Positions 50,904 to 60,493 of a stretch of 64,000 bases of DNA are shown here, piece after piece. The position numbers and the translations under genes are program-made. The DNA is from CPC320 sp002684375. Lineage in GTDB: Bacteria > Pseudomonadota > Alphaproteobacteria > Rhodobacterales > Rhodobacteraceae. The DNA lies in assembly GCA_965662545.1 (NCBI GenBank), contig CBFIHZ010000019.1, positions 14,443 to 78,442 on the forward strand, written 5' to 3'. How positions within the stretch are numbered: the stretch's first letter is position 1; each line of letters begins with the position of its first letter. The notes below the pieces were generated by a model that worked only from the letters and a program-made list of their open reading frames with translations, was not told the origin of the DNA and searched no databases.

Positions 50904-52079
50904 CTAGCGGTGCTTGGTTACATCATGTTTATACAGCCAATCAAATTGACCCATTAGATGCTGTGGTGCCTGACGGCTAACAAATCGCAGCGCGGCATGT
51001 GCCGCCAAACGCAGCGGCGGAAATCTCAGATGATACTTCCAAGCATTGCGTCCCGAGACCGCAATCACCCGCCGCACCCGCCGCTCACGACGGCTTTGGT
51101 ACCGCGCCAACGCGGTGTTTGTGGTCTCAGCATTGGCAAGACAGTCTGCCAGAACCCAGGCGTCCTCGAGCGCCATATTCGCCCCTTGCGCCAAAAATGG
51201 CAGCGTCGGGTGGGCCGCATCCCCCAACAGAACGGCATGATCTTGATACCAGTTACGAGCAACGGGATGGCGCAATAACCCCCATAGATGCACATTATCC
51301 ACACTGCGCAACAGGGCCTGCACATCTGGAGAAAAATCTGCAAAAGCCCTGCGCAAATTTTGCGGATCATCGCGATGCTGCCAGCCCTCGGCCGCCCAAT
51401 TAGCCCTTTCTTGCACCGCAACCACATTCACCAACTGTCCGCCGCGCAGCGGGTAAGTCACCAAATGGCGTCCTGGCCCCATGTAAAGCTGCACCTGCGC
51501 CAGCGCCTGAGATTGGCGCGGCACCAGCGCTCGCCACGCCACTTGGCCGGTAAAGCGCGGGGCAGCGGTTTGGTTTAGAACCGGTCGCAAGCAAGAATGC
51601 AAACCATCTGCGCCAACCACCAGATCTGCCATAATCGTTTGACCATTCGTCAGAACCACCTGCGGTATCACCGAGGTCTGAACCTGTTTTACTTTGTGTT
51701 GCAGCCGCACCTGAACCCCAGTCTGTCTGGCCGCGCTCAGCAGACAGGCAACCAGATCCGCCCGATGAATAAAATAGTAATTCTGTCCACCTTTCCCGGT
51801 CGAAATATCAAGTGTCGCCACCGTCGCCGAATCGCTATAATTGCGCAGGACCAAAGAAGTTGCCGCCATTGACCGGTCAATCACGGCGTCGCGCAACCCC
51901 AGCGCATCAAGTACCGCAAAGCCGTTTGGGCTGATCTGCAGCCCGGCCCCCATGTCAGAGATTTCAGCGGCTTGTTCAAGCACAGTCACCGCGGCGCCTA
52001 AGCGGGACAGCGCCAGCGCCGCGGCAAGACCGCCAATCCCGCCACCAATCACGATGATTTTTTTTCCAGAAATTCGCAT
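50904..52079 (-). CDS. FAD-dependent monooxygenase (aromatic hydroxylase type)
   Basis: 391 residues of the class A flavoprotein monooxygenase fold. The dinucleotide-binding GGGIGGLAAALAL is at the start; the second FAD motif is LLGDAAHPTLPFLAQGANMALEDA near residue 290. Closest in pattern to salicylate 3-hydroxylase-like and UbiH-like enzymes. Substrate not known and no pathway neighbours help. The start is ATG 52079. Confidence 0.88.
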   Translation of the reverse strand: MRISGKKIIVIGGGIGGLAAALALSRLGAAVTVLEQAAEISDMGAGLQISPNGFAVLDALGLRDAVIDRSMAATSLVLRNYSDSATVATLDISTGKGGQNYYFIHRADLVACLLSAARQTGVQVRLQHKVKQVQTSVIPQVVLTNGQTIMADLVVGADGLHSCLRPVLNQTAAPRFTGQVAWRALVPRQSQALAQVQLYMGPGRHLVTYPLRGGQLVNVVAVQERANWAAEGWQHRDDPQNLRRAFADFSPDVQALLRSVDNVHLWGLLRHPVARNWYQDHAVLLGDAAHPTLPFLAQGANMALEDAWVLADCLANAETTNTALARYQSRRERRVRRVIAVSGRNAWKYHLRFPPLRLAAHAALRFVSRQAPQHLMGQFDWLYKHDVTKHR

Positions 52080-52150
52080 GCGCTATCCTGAAACCGAATC
52101 CGTCAAAGCATCTGACCCGATGATTGTCGAATAAGCCTCAACTATAGGTC

Positions 52151-52573
52151 TTAGTCATCGCGGTGGACTTTTTCCTTGCGCTCATGGCGTTCCTGCGCCT
52201 CGAGGCTCATGGTCGCAATCGGTCGCGCGTCAAGCCTTTTGAGCGAAATCGGCTCACCGGTAACTTCACAATACCCGAATTCACCCTCTGCAATACGCTG
52301 CAAGGCCGAATCAATTTTGGTTACCAGCTTGCGCTGACGGTCCCGCGTGCGCAGTTCCAGTGAACGGTCGGTTTCTTCACTGGCACGATCCGCAGAATCA
52401 GGAATGTTGCGCGTCGTCCCCTGAAGACCTTCCAGCGTCTCTCTGGTTTCAACTAAAAGATCCGCTTTCCAGCTCAACAATTTGCGTTGAAAATACTCAA
52501 GCTGTTTTGCGTTCATGAAAGGTTCATCTTCGCTCGGTTTATAGTTATCGGGCAGAATCACATCTGCTTTCAT
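52151..52573 (-). CDS. dksA: RNA polymerase-binding protein DksA, single-cysteine type
   Basis: 140 residues. Binds in the polymerase secondary channel and, with ppGpp, tunes rRNA and other promoters. The coiled coil (about residues 20-95) carries an acidic tip. The zinc finger is degenerate: C102, T105, S123 and A126 replace the four Cys. A DksA with one Cys is known and functional in Rhodobacter sphaeroides. GGGGAG supports the start. Confidence 0.95.
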   Translation of the reverse strand: MKADVILPDNYKPSEDEPFMNAKQLEYFQRKLLSWKADLLVETRETLEGLQGTTRNIPDSADRASEETDRSLELRTRDRQRKLVTKIDSALQRIAEGEFGYCEVTGEPISLKRLDARPIATMSLEAQERHERKEKVHRDD

Positions 52574-52743
52574 TTCGAGCTCCCCACAAGATTAATGTTT
52601 TTCAATTCGGCCAAACACACGACCCCTCTGGCTGTGCATTACCCCATGACCCGTCGCTTGTCACTAGCTGTTAGGAGCCGATTGCGGTGTTTTTGTGTTC
52701 GCGTTAGTGTCAGCGCAAATCACTTACACAATTGGAACGACCG

Positions 52744-53583
52744 ATGAAATTTACAGGCACCCAAGAATATGTGGCCACAGACGATCTGACGGTTGCTGTC
52801 AATGCGGCCGTAACGCTCGAAAGACCGCTTTTGGTCAAAGGCGAACCGGGAACCGGAAAGACAGAGTTGGCCCGTCAAGTCGCCAAGGCTCTGGGTCTGA
52901 AGATGGTTGAATGGAATATCAAATCCACAACGAAAGCCCAGCAGGGGCTCTATGAGTATGACGCCGTTAGCCGCTTGCGCGACAGCCAGCTTGGCGATGA
53001 AAAAGTTCAGGATGTGCGCAACTATATTCGCAAGGGCAAGCTTTGGCAGGCGTTTGAGGCCGATGAAAAACTGGTGTTATTGATCGATGAAATCGACAAG
53101 GCCGACATCGAGTTTCCCAATGATCTTTTGCAGGAGCTCGATAAGATGGAGTTCCATGTCTATGAGACCGATGAACTGGTAAAAGCCCGTCAGAGACCCA
53201 TTGTCATTATCACGTCAAACAATGAAAAAGAACTCCCTGATGCGTTTCTGCGGCGGTGTTTTTTCCATTACATCCGGTTTCCCGATCTCGAAACGATGCG
53301 CCGAATTGTCGAGGTGCATCACCCCGGGATCAAAGACGCGTTGCTGACCACTGCACTCACCCAGTTCTATGAGTTGCGCGAACAACAGGGTTTAAAGAAA
53401 AAACCCTCAACTTCCGAGGTGCTGGACTGGCTCAAGCTGCTGCTGGCAGAAGATCTCACAGCCGAAGATTTGGCGCGAGACGGATCAAATGCCTTACCTC
53501 AATTGCATGGGGCGCTGCTGAAAAATGAACAAGATGTGCATTTATTTGAGCGGTTGGCCTTTATGGCCCGCGGCGCTAGGTAA
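52744..53583 (+). CDS. MoxR-type AAA+ ATPase
   Basis: 279 residues. Walker A GEPGTGKT (33-40), Walker B VLLIDEIDKAD, sensor region ITSNNEKELPDAFLRR. MoxR ATPases work with VWA-domain proteins as chaperone or insertion pairs for metal enzymes and complexes. The partner VWA gene follows after a small membrane protein gene. The start is the ATG at 52744. Confidence 0.92.
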   Translation: MKFTGTQEYVATDDLTVAVNAAVTLERPLLVKGEPGTGKTELARQVAKALGLKMVEWNIKSTTKAQQGLYEYDAVSRLRDSQLGDEKVQDVRNYIRKGKLWQAFEADEKLVLLIDEIDKADIEFPNDLLQELDKMEFHVYETDELVKARQRPIVIITSNNEKELPDAFLRRCFFHYIRFPDLETMRRIVEVHHPGIKDALLTTALTQFYELREQQGLKKKPSTSEVLDWLKLLLAEDLTAEDLARDGSNALPQLHGALLKNEQDVHLFERLAFMARGAR

Positions 53584-53756
53584 CCTTCTGGGGCATCAGG
53601 GCGCCTTAACCAGTCGCTCAATGCGGCACAAAACAGGATTGGTTTGACTGGACAGCGCCGGTCGAGCCAGATACCAAAACGTCGACTAGCTGCGGCGACG
53701 CGACGAAAAAACCATCTCGTCAAGCTCAAGCTGTGCGGGAAAAATTAGGGAAACAG

Positions 53757-53924
53757 ATGCTAATAATATTGGGATTGATCTGCGGCGTGTCGTTCGGAGG
53801 CTACACAGCCCACCGCCGCAAAGGCCGCTGGCCCGACATTCTGCATTATGCCACCAGCTATGGCATCATGTTTATGCTCGCGGGTCTGGTCTTAACTTTG
53901 ATCATCCACCGGACAGCAACATAG
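53757..53924 (+). CDS. 55-residue two-helix membrane protein between MoxR and VWA genes
   Basis: AGGG seven bases before the ATG, two hydrophobic helices (about residues 1-15 and 32-50) and a basic loop HRRKGRW between them. The stop is two bases before the VWA gene start, so the two are cotranslated. No named family. It may anchor the cytoplasmic MoxR-VWA pair to the membrane; that is inference from position. Confidence 0.65.
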   Translation: MLIILGLICGVSFGGYTAHRRKGRWPDILHYATSYGIMFMLAGLVLTLIIHRTAT

Positions 53925-53926
53925 CA

Positions 53927-55111
53927 ATGTTTCTGCCGTTTTTTGAAAACCTGCGCGAGAGTAAAATTCCTGTCTCACTACGCGAATATCTGACGTTTTT
54001 AGAGGCGGTAAAAGCCGGCATTGCCACCTATGATATTGAGGCATTTTACTATCTGGCGCGCAGTGCAATGGTCAAAGACGAGCGCAATATCGATAAATTT
54101 GACCGGGCATTTGCAGCCACATTCAAGGGGCTTGAGGATATCACGCTCGGCGAAGTGATGGAGGCGGTGGACATTCCTGCAGATTGGCTGGAAAAAATGG
54201 CCGAAAAGCATCTCAGTCAGGAAGAGCGCGACGAAATTAAATCGCTTGGTGGCTTTGAAAAATTGATGGAGACCCTGAAAGAGCGCCTTAAAGAACAAGA
54301 GAAACGTCATCAGGGCGGCAGTAAATGGATCGGCACCGCTGGTACATCACCGTTTGGCGCCTTTGGCTATAACCCCGAAGGCGTGCGGATCGGCCAGAAT
54401 GAAAGCCGGCATAGGCGTGCGGTAAAGGTTTGGGACAAACGCGAGTTTAAAAACCTTGACGATACGGTTGAGTTGGGCACAAGAAACATCAAAGTTGCGC
54501 TGAAACGTCTGCGCCAATGGGCCCGCGACGGGGCCGAGGATGAGCTTGACCTTGATGGCACCATCAAGGCCACCGCCGAAAACGGCTATCTCGACGTGAA
54601 AACCCGCCCAGAGCGGCGCAATGCCGTCAAAGTTCTGCTGTTTCTAGATGTTGGTGGGTCTATGGATTCTCATATCAAGGTGGTTGAGGAATTGTTCAGC
54701 GCGGCGCGGACCGAGTTTAAACACCTTGAATACTATTACTTCCACAACTGTCTCTATGAGGGGGTTTGGCGTGACAACACCCGGCGCTGGGATGCACAAA
54801 TTCCAACAATGGACGTTTTACACACCTATGGACCCGATTATAAATGCATCTTTGTCGGCGATGCGAGCATGTCACCTTATGAGATTGCCTACCCCGGTGG
54901 TGCCAACGAACACTGGAATGCAGAGGCCGGTCAAGTCTGGTTGCAGCGCGCACAAGACCAGTGGCAAAATCACCTCTGGCTTAATCCGGTACCGGAGAAA
55001 TACTGGGGTTACACACATTCCATCAGTATGATCCAAGACCTTTTTCCCGGCCGGATGGTTCCGATGACACTGGCTGGGATCGAGCAGGGCATGCGACACC
55101 TCGGTCGCTAG
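53927..55111 (+). CDS. VWA-domain protein, partner of the MoxR ATPase
   Basis: 394 residues, soluble. The N-terminal 200 residues are helical and charged; the C-terminal half is a von Willebrand A domain whose metal site reads DVGGSM (241-246), with Gly in place of the first Ser of DxSxS; Ser245 remains. It ends with HSISMIQDLFPGRMVPMTLAGIEQGM. Similar proteins (CoxE/ViaA type) act with MoxR ATPases. The client is unknown. Confidence 0.88.
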   Translation: MFLPFFENLRESKIPVSLREYLTFLEAVKAGIATYDIEAFYYLARSAMVKDERNIDKFDRAFAATFKGLEDITLGEVMEAVDIPADWLEKMAEKHLSQEERDEIKSLGGFEKLMETLKERLKEQEKRHQGGSKWIGTAGTSPFGAFGYNPEGVRIGQNESRHRRAVKVWDKREFKNLDDTVELGTRNIKVALKRLRQWARDGAEDELDLDGTIKATAENGYLDVKTRPERRNAVKVLLFLDVGGSMDSHIKVVEELFSAARTEFKHLEYYYFHNCLYEGVWRDNTRRWDAQIPTMDVLHTYGPDYKCIFVGDASMSPYEIAYPGGANEHWNAEAGQVWLQRAQDQWQNHLWLNPVPEKYWGYTHSISMIQDLFPGRMVPMTLAGIEQGMRHLGR

Positions 55112-55179
55112 CCGACAGGGTTGCACTCTGTAACCCCCGCATGCTTGTCACCGGGTTGATCATACCCCATATATATAGA

Positions 55180-55863
55180 ATGCTGCAACTTTCACCCATA
55201 CTTCTGGCCCTTGTTTACGGCGTTATCATGTACCGGTTTTCGGTCTGGCGCACCAATCGGGAGCTCACCGGCCAGTCGCATGAATTGCTTGACCCAAAGT
55301 TAAAAGTGTTAACCGACCGCATGGCCAAAGCGCTTGAGGTGACTAGAATTCGCGTCCATCTTTATGAAATTGATCCGGTCAACGGTCTGGCCGCACCCGA
55401 TGGTAAAATCTATATCACCCGGGGGTTTTATCGCAAGTTCACCGATGGGCAGGTCACTGCAGAAGAAATGGCCAGCGTGGTGGCCCATGAACTGGGGCAT
55501 GTGGCTCTTGGTCATTCACGCCGCCGCATGATCGATTTCTCCGGTCAAAACGCGCTCCGAACCGCGCTGGCGATGATCCTGAGCCGGGTCATTCCGGGCA
55601 TTGGTGGCTGGATCGCAAATATGCTGACAACGCTGTTGGCCGCACGCCTGTCGCGCAGCGATGAATATGAAGCCGACGAATATGCCTCGGCGTTACTGAT
55701 CAAATCAGGCATCGGCACAGCACCGCAGCGGGAGCTCTTGGCCAAGCTTGAAACCTTGACCAGATCAAACGGTGGCACAGCACCGGCCTGGCTGATGAGC
55801 CATCCCAAGACCAAAGACCGGATTGCCGCTATCGAGAAAAACGACGCACGCTGGCGCAAGTGA
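55180..55863 (+). CDS. M48-family zinc metallopeptidase
   Basis: 227 residues with one N-terminal hydrophobic segment and the HELGH zinc motif (about residues 103-107), then a distal EYEADEYA that supplies the third ligand. Such proteases degrade misfolded membrane or periplasmic proteins. A start at 55141 (13 residues longer) is possible; neither has a clear ribosome site. The gene follows the VWA gene after about 70 bases. Confidence 0.85.
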   Translation: MLQLSPILLALVYGVIMYRFSVWRTNRELTGQSHELLDPKLKVLTDRMAKALEVTRIRVHLYEIDPVNGLAAPDGKIYITRGFYRKFTDGQVTAEEMASVVAHELGHVALGHSRRRMIDFSGQNALRTALAMILSRVIPGIGGWIANMLTTLLAARLSRSDEYEADEYASALLIKSGIGTAPQRELLAKLETLTRSNGGTAPAWLMSHPKTKDRIAAIEKNDARWRK

Positions 55864-55867
55864 ACCG

Positions 55868-56137
55868 CTAGCTTTGGCGCCGTCCACGCCAACCCCCACG
55901 CCTGCCCCGCGCAGGGCTGGCCTCCAACCCTTCTTTCAGCACATGCGTCATCGGATGATCGGGGTGTGCGCTGCCGTATTGGTTCAAAATCCGCGAGATC
56001 ACCGCCATAGGTTTCTCGTCGGCCGGCACACCCAGCGACCAGGCCAGAAAAATAGTGCGGCATTCACCATAGGTGATCCCGGCAATATTATACCCCTCTC
56101 TTATCAGGGCTTTGGGGTCGTCTATATCGCCCTTCAT
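55868..56137 (-). CDS. Conserved small protein downstream of glnE
   Basis: 89 residues: MKGDIDDPKALIREGYNIAGI, then ECRTIFLAWSLGVPADEKP and a basic Arg/Gly tail (ARGRRGGWRGRRQS). Soluble; the Arg/Gly tail suggests nucleic-acid contact. Family not recognised. Its start overlaps the glnE stop in ATGA, so it is coupled to glnE. Confidence 0.7.
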   Translation of the reverse strand: MKGDIDDPKALIREGYNIAGITYGECRTIFLAWSLGVPADEKPMAVISRILNQYGSAHPDHPMTHVLKEGLEASPARGRRGGWRGRRQS

Positions 56138-58917
56138 GGGCCGTCCTCCCTATGGGCTGGCAAAGCCTTGGCAATGCGATCTGCTGCCTGTCGTGCCAGA
56201 TCGACCAACCGCGATTGCAAACTATCCACATCGCGCACCCCGGTTATCCTAAGCAAGAAATCTCGCCCCGCCTGCCCCATGCCTGACACTTCCAAAGGAT
56301 GTTCCGATACCAACCTTGCCGCCACTTGTACCCGCCAACAAAGATCGTAAACTTGATTTAAAGCTGTCAAATCCGCGTCATCCAGCCAGCCAATTGCGAC
56401 AGCACCACGCAAACCAGACGCAACATCAGTCGCAGGCAGCCCTGCCAAAACAGCGCCAGCCTGTGATACCAGTTCCACGTCCAGTAACCGCCCCGGACCT
56501 ATTTTGACATCCAACGGTCCCACCGGCGCTTTCGCTATAGAAATACGCGCGCGCATATCCGCCACCTCTTGCAACACCATCGCGCGGCGCTGGTCTTGCC
56601 CCAGCAAACCAACACGGAAGCTCTCGACATCTGCGGCCAATGCGGAATTTCCAACGATGACACGCGCCCGGCTGAGCGCCAGATGCTCCCAGACCCACGC
56701 CTCGTCGCGTTGGTAGGCACGAAAGCTTTTCCAACTGGTGGCAACCGGTCCTTGATTGCCCGAGGGCCGCAATCGCATATCCACCTGATAGACCCGCCCC
56801 TCGGCCATAGGCGCTGTCATTGCGGTCACCAATGCCTGGGTCAGCCGCGCGTAATAAAGACGCGCCGCCAGCGGTCTGCGGCCCTCAGAGGCATCCGCGC
56901 CATCTGCATCATAGATCACGATCAAATCCAGATCAGAGGCTGCGTTAAGACGCCGTGCCCCCAAAGACCCCATCCCGAGAACAACCGCCCCGCGACCGGG
57001 GGGAGCCCCGTGTTTTTCGGCGAATTTCGCCACCACTTCGGGCCAGAGTGCCTTGAGCGTTGCGCCCGCTAGATCGGCATATTGTCGCCCGGCTTGCGCT
57101 GCGTCTACCAACCCGCGCAAAGCATGCACACCGACGCGAAAATGCCACTCTTTGCCCCAGCGACGCGCAGCCTCGAGTTTTCTTTCATAGTCCTGCTCTG
57201 CCGCCAAAGCGTGAGAAAGCTCAATTTCCAGTCCATGCTCTGCGGGCCAATCTGCAAAGAAATCTCCATCAATCACCGCGTCGAAAACCGCCGCGTTACG
57301 GGACAGGTGGCGCCCAAGCGCCGGCGCCGTGGTAACGATATCTATCAACAAATCGATCAACTGCGGATTTGCTTCAAACAGCGAAAGCAACTGCACCCCG
57401 GCAGGCAGACCAGCCAGAAATCCGTCGAAGGCAATCAAAGCCTCGTGTGGTCTCGCCGCCGTCTGCAAACGGGCCATAATTTCCGGTTTAAGGCGGTTGA
57501 AAATCGTCATCGCGCGCTCTGAGCGCAACGCAGGATATTGTGGCCACTGCTCGGTTACGTCGGGTGTATCGTTCTCGAGCACCGCAACGTTAGTCGCATC
57601 GGGGGCAAAAAAACTTTCTGTCAACTCATGAACTTCGGCCAGACGGTACATCAAATTTTCCTGCAACTGCTTCACGTCCTGCCCCATAAAACATGCCAAA
57701 CGTTGAAAATGTTCCACGGCATTAGGCAAACTGTGCGTTTGGGCGTCATTAACCATTTGCAATCGGTGCTCAACCTCGCGGTGCGCGCGATAATGATCGC
57801 TCAGCTTCTCCGCTGTATCCTGTCCAACCCAGCCTTTATCTGCCAGAGCCGCCAGTGCGGCCACTGTACCACGCGGGCGCAAAGTTGCATCCCGACCACC
57901 CGCAATCAGCTGTCGGGTCTGGGTGAAAAACTCGATTTCACGGATTCCCCCGCGCCCCAACTTTATATGGTGTCCCGGCAGAGTGATTGGCCCGTGCAGC
58001 CTTTTGTGGCTGCGGATGCGCAACCGCATGTCATGCGCATCCTGAATTGCGGCAAAATCCAGATGGCGTCGCCACACAAACGGTCGCAAACTTTGCAAAA
58101 ACTGCCCACCTGCGGCCAGATCACCTGCCGCAGGGCGCGCTTTGATATAAGCGGCCCGTTCCCAAGTTCGGCCTTGGCTTTCGTAATAGCTCTCGGCACC
58201 CGCCATCGACATGCACACCGGTGTCACGCCTGGGTCAGGGCGCAATCGGAGATCGGTCCGAAACACATAACCTTCACTCGACAAGTCGCTCAACACCGCA
58301 ACCATCCGTTTGGTCGCCCGCACAAAAGCCGCCCGCACTTCGGGGTAATCACCACGCTCAAAACGGGTCTCATCAAACAGACAGATCAGATCAATGTCTG
58401 ACGAATAATTCAACTCGCCAGCGCCCATCTTGCCCATGGCCAAAACCACCATGCCCGCCCCGCTTGCCAGATCACCCTCCGTGACGCCGGGCAATTTGCC
58501 ACGCTTCAATTCACCTTCAAGTCCCGCGCGAAGTGCCAGCGCGCAGCTGACATCTGCAAACTCGGTCAATATTGAAGTCACAGTCTCCAGCGACCAGACA
58601 CCAGCCAAATCCGCCAACCCAGTGATCAGCGCAACACGCCGTTTGGCCTGACGCAATGCAACAGAGAGCTTCGCCACAGAGCCCCTGTGCAATTCTGTCA
58701 ATTGCTCGGCCACCGCAGCTTCGGGATCGTTTAAAGCTGGGACAAGCCAATCAGCCTCTTTTTCGACAAGCGATCTTATATATGGGCTGCACCCGCCCGC
58801 ACCCGCCAATAGTTTGGCCAAATCCCCGTCGGCCTGCGGCACCAATAAAGCTGTTTCCGCCCCCCTTTCGGCTTCAAAAGCCGTGGGCAGACGTGTGATA
58901 CGCGTACTAAAATCCAT
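56134..58917 (-). CDS. glnE: Glutamine synthetase adenylyl/deadenylyltransferase
   Basis: 927 residues. Two nucleotidyltransferase domains are visible: NYSSDIDLICLFDE in the N-terminal half (deadenylylation) and NAASDLDLIVIYDA in the C-terminal half (adenylylation), each followed by helical parts. The enzyme sets glutamine synthetase activity according to PII signals. ATG 58917 (MDFSTRITRLPTAF) is chosen, because the 40 extra residues of the longer frame do not belong to the family. Confidence 0.95.
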   Translation of the reverse strand: MDFSTRITRLPTAFEAERGAETALLVPQADGDLAKLLAGAGGCSPYIRSLVEKEADWLVPALNDPEAAVAEQLTELHRGSVAKLSVALRQAKRRVALITGLADLAGVWSLETVTSILTEFADVSCALALRAGLEGELKRGKLPGVTEGDLASGAGMVVLAMGKMGAGELNYSSDIDLICLFDETRFERGDYPEVRAAFVRATKRMVAVLSDLSSEGYVFRTDLRLRPDPGVTPVCMSMAGAESYYESQGRTWERAAYIKARPAAGDLAAGGQFLQSLRPFVWRRHLDFAAIQDAHDMRLRIRSHKRLHGPITLPGHHIKLGRGGIREIEFFTQTRQLIAGGRDATLRPRGTVAALAALADKGWVGQDTAEKLSDHYRAHREVEHRLQMVNDAQTHSLPNAVEHFQRLACFMGQDVKQLQENLMYRLAEVHELTESFFAPDATNVAVLENDTPDVTEQWPQYPALRSERAMTIFNRLKPEIMARLQTAARPHEALIAFDGFLAGLPAGVQLLSLFEANPQLIDLLIDIVTTAPALGRHLSRNAAVFDAVIDGDFFADWPAEHGLEIELSHALAAEQDYERKLEAARRWGKEWHFRVGVHALRGLVDAAQAGRQYADLAGATLKALWPEVVAKFAEKHGAPPGRGAVVLGMGSLGARRLNAASDLDLIVIYDADGADASEGRRPLAARLYYARLTQALVTAMTAPMAEGRVYQVDMRLRPSGNQGPVATSWKSFRAYQRDEAWVWEHLALSRARVIVGNSALAADVESFRVGLLGQDQRRAMVLQEVADMRARISIAKAPVGPLDVKIGPGRLLDVELVSQAGAVLAGLPATDVASGLRGAVAIGWLDDADLTALNQVYDLCWRVQVAARLVSEHPLEVSGMGQAGRDFLLRITGVRDVDSLQSRLVDLARQAADRIAKALPAHREDGP

Positions 58918-59132
58918 ATCCCCAAATGGACTGATCCGGGGCGGCAGGTCAATGACCCAGATTGTGCACAGAGAATTTGGCTTCGGCCTGTCAGCACGAT
59001 TTGGCACCCTGTGGAAGTCCGGAGCCTTCCCGCGCATTGCCCCGGATTGGTTCTAGAGAGACCGCTTAGCAATGAAAACGCCCGATCCGAAATGCCTTGA
59101 TCCATATACACCAGTACTGCGATTGTTTGGGG

Positions 59133-59161
59133 TTGGCGCAATGGCTTTGGATTGTTATAAT
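59133..59161 (+). promoter_or_regulatory. Promoter of the bpt gene
   Basis: TTGGCG (four of six) and a perfect TATAAT with a 17-base spacer. The -10 ends 25 bases before the ATG, giving a short leader with AGTAGGA. Confidence 0.65.
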
Positions 59162-59186
59162 ACTACTTAATCCAGAGTAGGACAGT

Positions 59187-60005
59187 ATGCGTCATTCGTT
59201 ACCGATCGCTCCGCAGTTTTATGTGACTGCGCCCCAGAGCTGCCCGTACCTTGACGAGCAGATAGAGAGAAAGCTGTTCACTGCCCTGCAAGGTGACAAT
59301 GCCCAAGCGCTGAATGATAGCCTGTCAAAACAGGGTTTCCGACGCTCACAAAATGTCCTTTACCGCCCGTCTTGTGCCAATTGTCAGGCCTGTGTTTCGG
59401 CACGTATCGACATTTCGAAATTCGTCCAGTCCAAATCGCAAAGGCGCTGCAAAAAACGCAATCAGAGACTGATCCGGCGTGCAACATCCCCATGGGCCAC
59501 AGAAGAGCAATACGAACTGTTTCGCAGATACCTTGATTCCCGTCACGCCACGGGTGGCATGGCCGATATGGACGTCTATGAATTTGCGGCAATGATCGAA
59601 GAGACCCCGATAAAATCGCGGGTGTTTGAATATACCGACCCGACCGATAACAGCCTTGTTGCGGTTTGCCTAACCGATGTTCTGGATGACGGTTTGAGCC
59701 TTGTTTATTCGTTCTATCAACCTGAAAAATACCGAGACAGCCTTGGCACCTATATTATCCTGGATCAAATTGACATTGCCCGGGAAATTGGGTTGCCCCA
59801 TGTGTATTTAGGCTATTGGGTCAAGGGCAGTGATAAAATGGGATATAAGGCCAGTTATTCCGGTCTGGAAATCTATTTTGAACACGCCTGGCATCCAATG
59901 CCAGACGCCGAGAAATTCCAGCACAATACCCAGATTGCCCGCTCAGATCCTATTGCGGAACAAGTTGGTAGGATCAAATTACCAGGCAGTAATCCCATAG
60001 GGTAG
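59187..60005 (+). CDS. bpt: Aspartate/glutamate leucyltransferase (Bpt)
   Basis: 272 residues, homologous to eukaryotic arginyltransferase. Adds Leu to N-terminal Asp or Glu, creating N-degrons for ClpS/ClpAP. Seen: CPYLDEQIERKLFTAL, RRSQNVLYRPSCANCQACVSARI with the Cys group, and LGYWVKGSDKMGYKASY. It complements the aat gene at 2.6 kb: the organism has both branches of the bacterial N-degron pathway. Confidence 0.94.
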   Translation: MRHSLPIAPQFYVTAPQSCPYLDEQIERKLFTALQGDNAQALNDSLSKQGFRRSQNVLYRPSCANCQACVSARIDISKFVQSKSQRRCKKRNQRLIRRATSPWATEEQYELFRRYLDSRHATGGMADMDVYEFAAMIEETPIKSRVFEYTDPTDNSLVAVCLTDVLDDGLSLVYSFYQPEKYRDSLGTYIILDQIDIAREIGLPHVYLGYWVKGSDKMGYKASYSGLEIYFEHAWHPMPDAEKFQHNTQIARSDPIAEQVGRIKLPGSNPIG

Positions 60006-60052
60006 TCAAAGTTCGCATCCGCTTATGAATGCATCCAGACTGTGATAAAACC

Positions 60053-60445
60053 ATGCGCCATTTCTACGCCTTCAGTCTTCTTGTGCCCAGCTATCAAGCC
60101 GGTCTGGATTTTTACGTCGGCGTTCTAGGGTTTTCGGTTATGGAAGATCACCGGATCAACGCATACAAACGGTGGCTGGTGATTGCCCCTGAGACCGAGT
60201 GCACAACAAATATCATCCTCGCAAAGGCCACGACTGAGGCACAAATAAGCGCCATAGGTCAACAGACCGGCGGTCGGGTCGGTTTTTTTCTAAACAGCGA
60301 TAACTTTGACGCCGATTATGCTGCCATGCGCGCGGCCGGGGTGTTGTTTGAGCAAGCCCCCCGTGAGGAATCTTACGGCCGGGTTGCGGTCTGGCAAGAT
60401 CCGTTTGGAAACCGCTGGGATTTACTCCAGAGAAACAAAGCGTGA
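60053..60445 (+). CDS. VOC-family (glyoxalase-like) protein
   Basis: 130 residues with a vicinal-oxygen-chelate fold: LLVPSYQAGLDFYVGVLGFSVMED at the start and VAVWQDPFGNRWDLLQR at the end. The metal ligands and substrate cannot be assigned. ATG 60053 is chosen over 60029. Its stop lies inside a hairpin shared with the convergent TRAP permease. Confidence 0.85.
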   Translation: MRHFYAFSLLVPSYQAGLDFYVGVLGFSVMEDHRINAYKRWLVIAPETECTTNIILAKATTEAQISAIGQQTGGRVGFFLNSDNFDADYAAMRAAGVLFEQAPREESYGRVAVWQDPFGNRWDLLQRNKA

Positions 60446-60464
60446 CCCGCACCAAACGGGTCAC
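60442..60464 (-). terminator. Hairpin between VOC gene and TRAP permease
   Basis: GTGACCCG and CGGGTCAC form eight perfect pairs around seven bases. On the minus strand it is followed by GCTTTGTTTCT, so it most likely ends the TRAP operon. It covers the stop codon of the VOC gene. Confidence 0.55.
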
Positions 60465-60493
60465 ACACCTTACAAAGGACTGCCAGAACGGTA

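Noticed and set aside
57538..58401. A 287-codon open frame on the plus strand within glnE
   Set aside because: Antisense shadow of a strongly conserved gene; no ribosome site and no recognisable domain.
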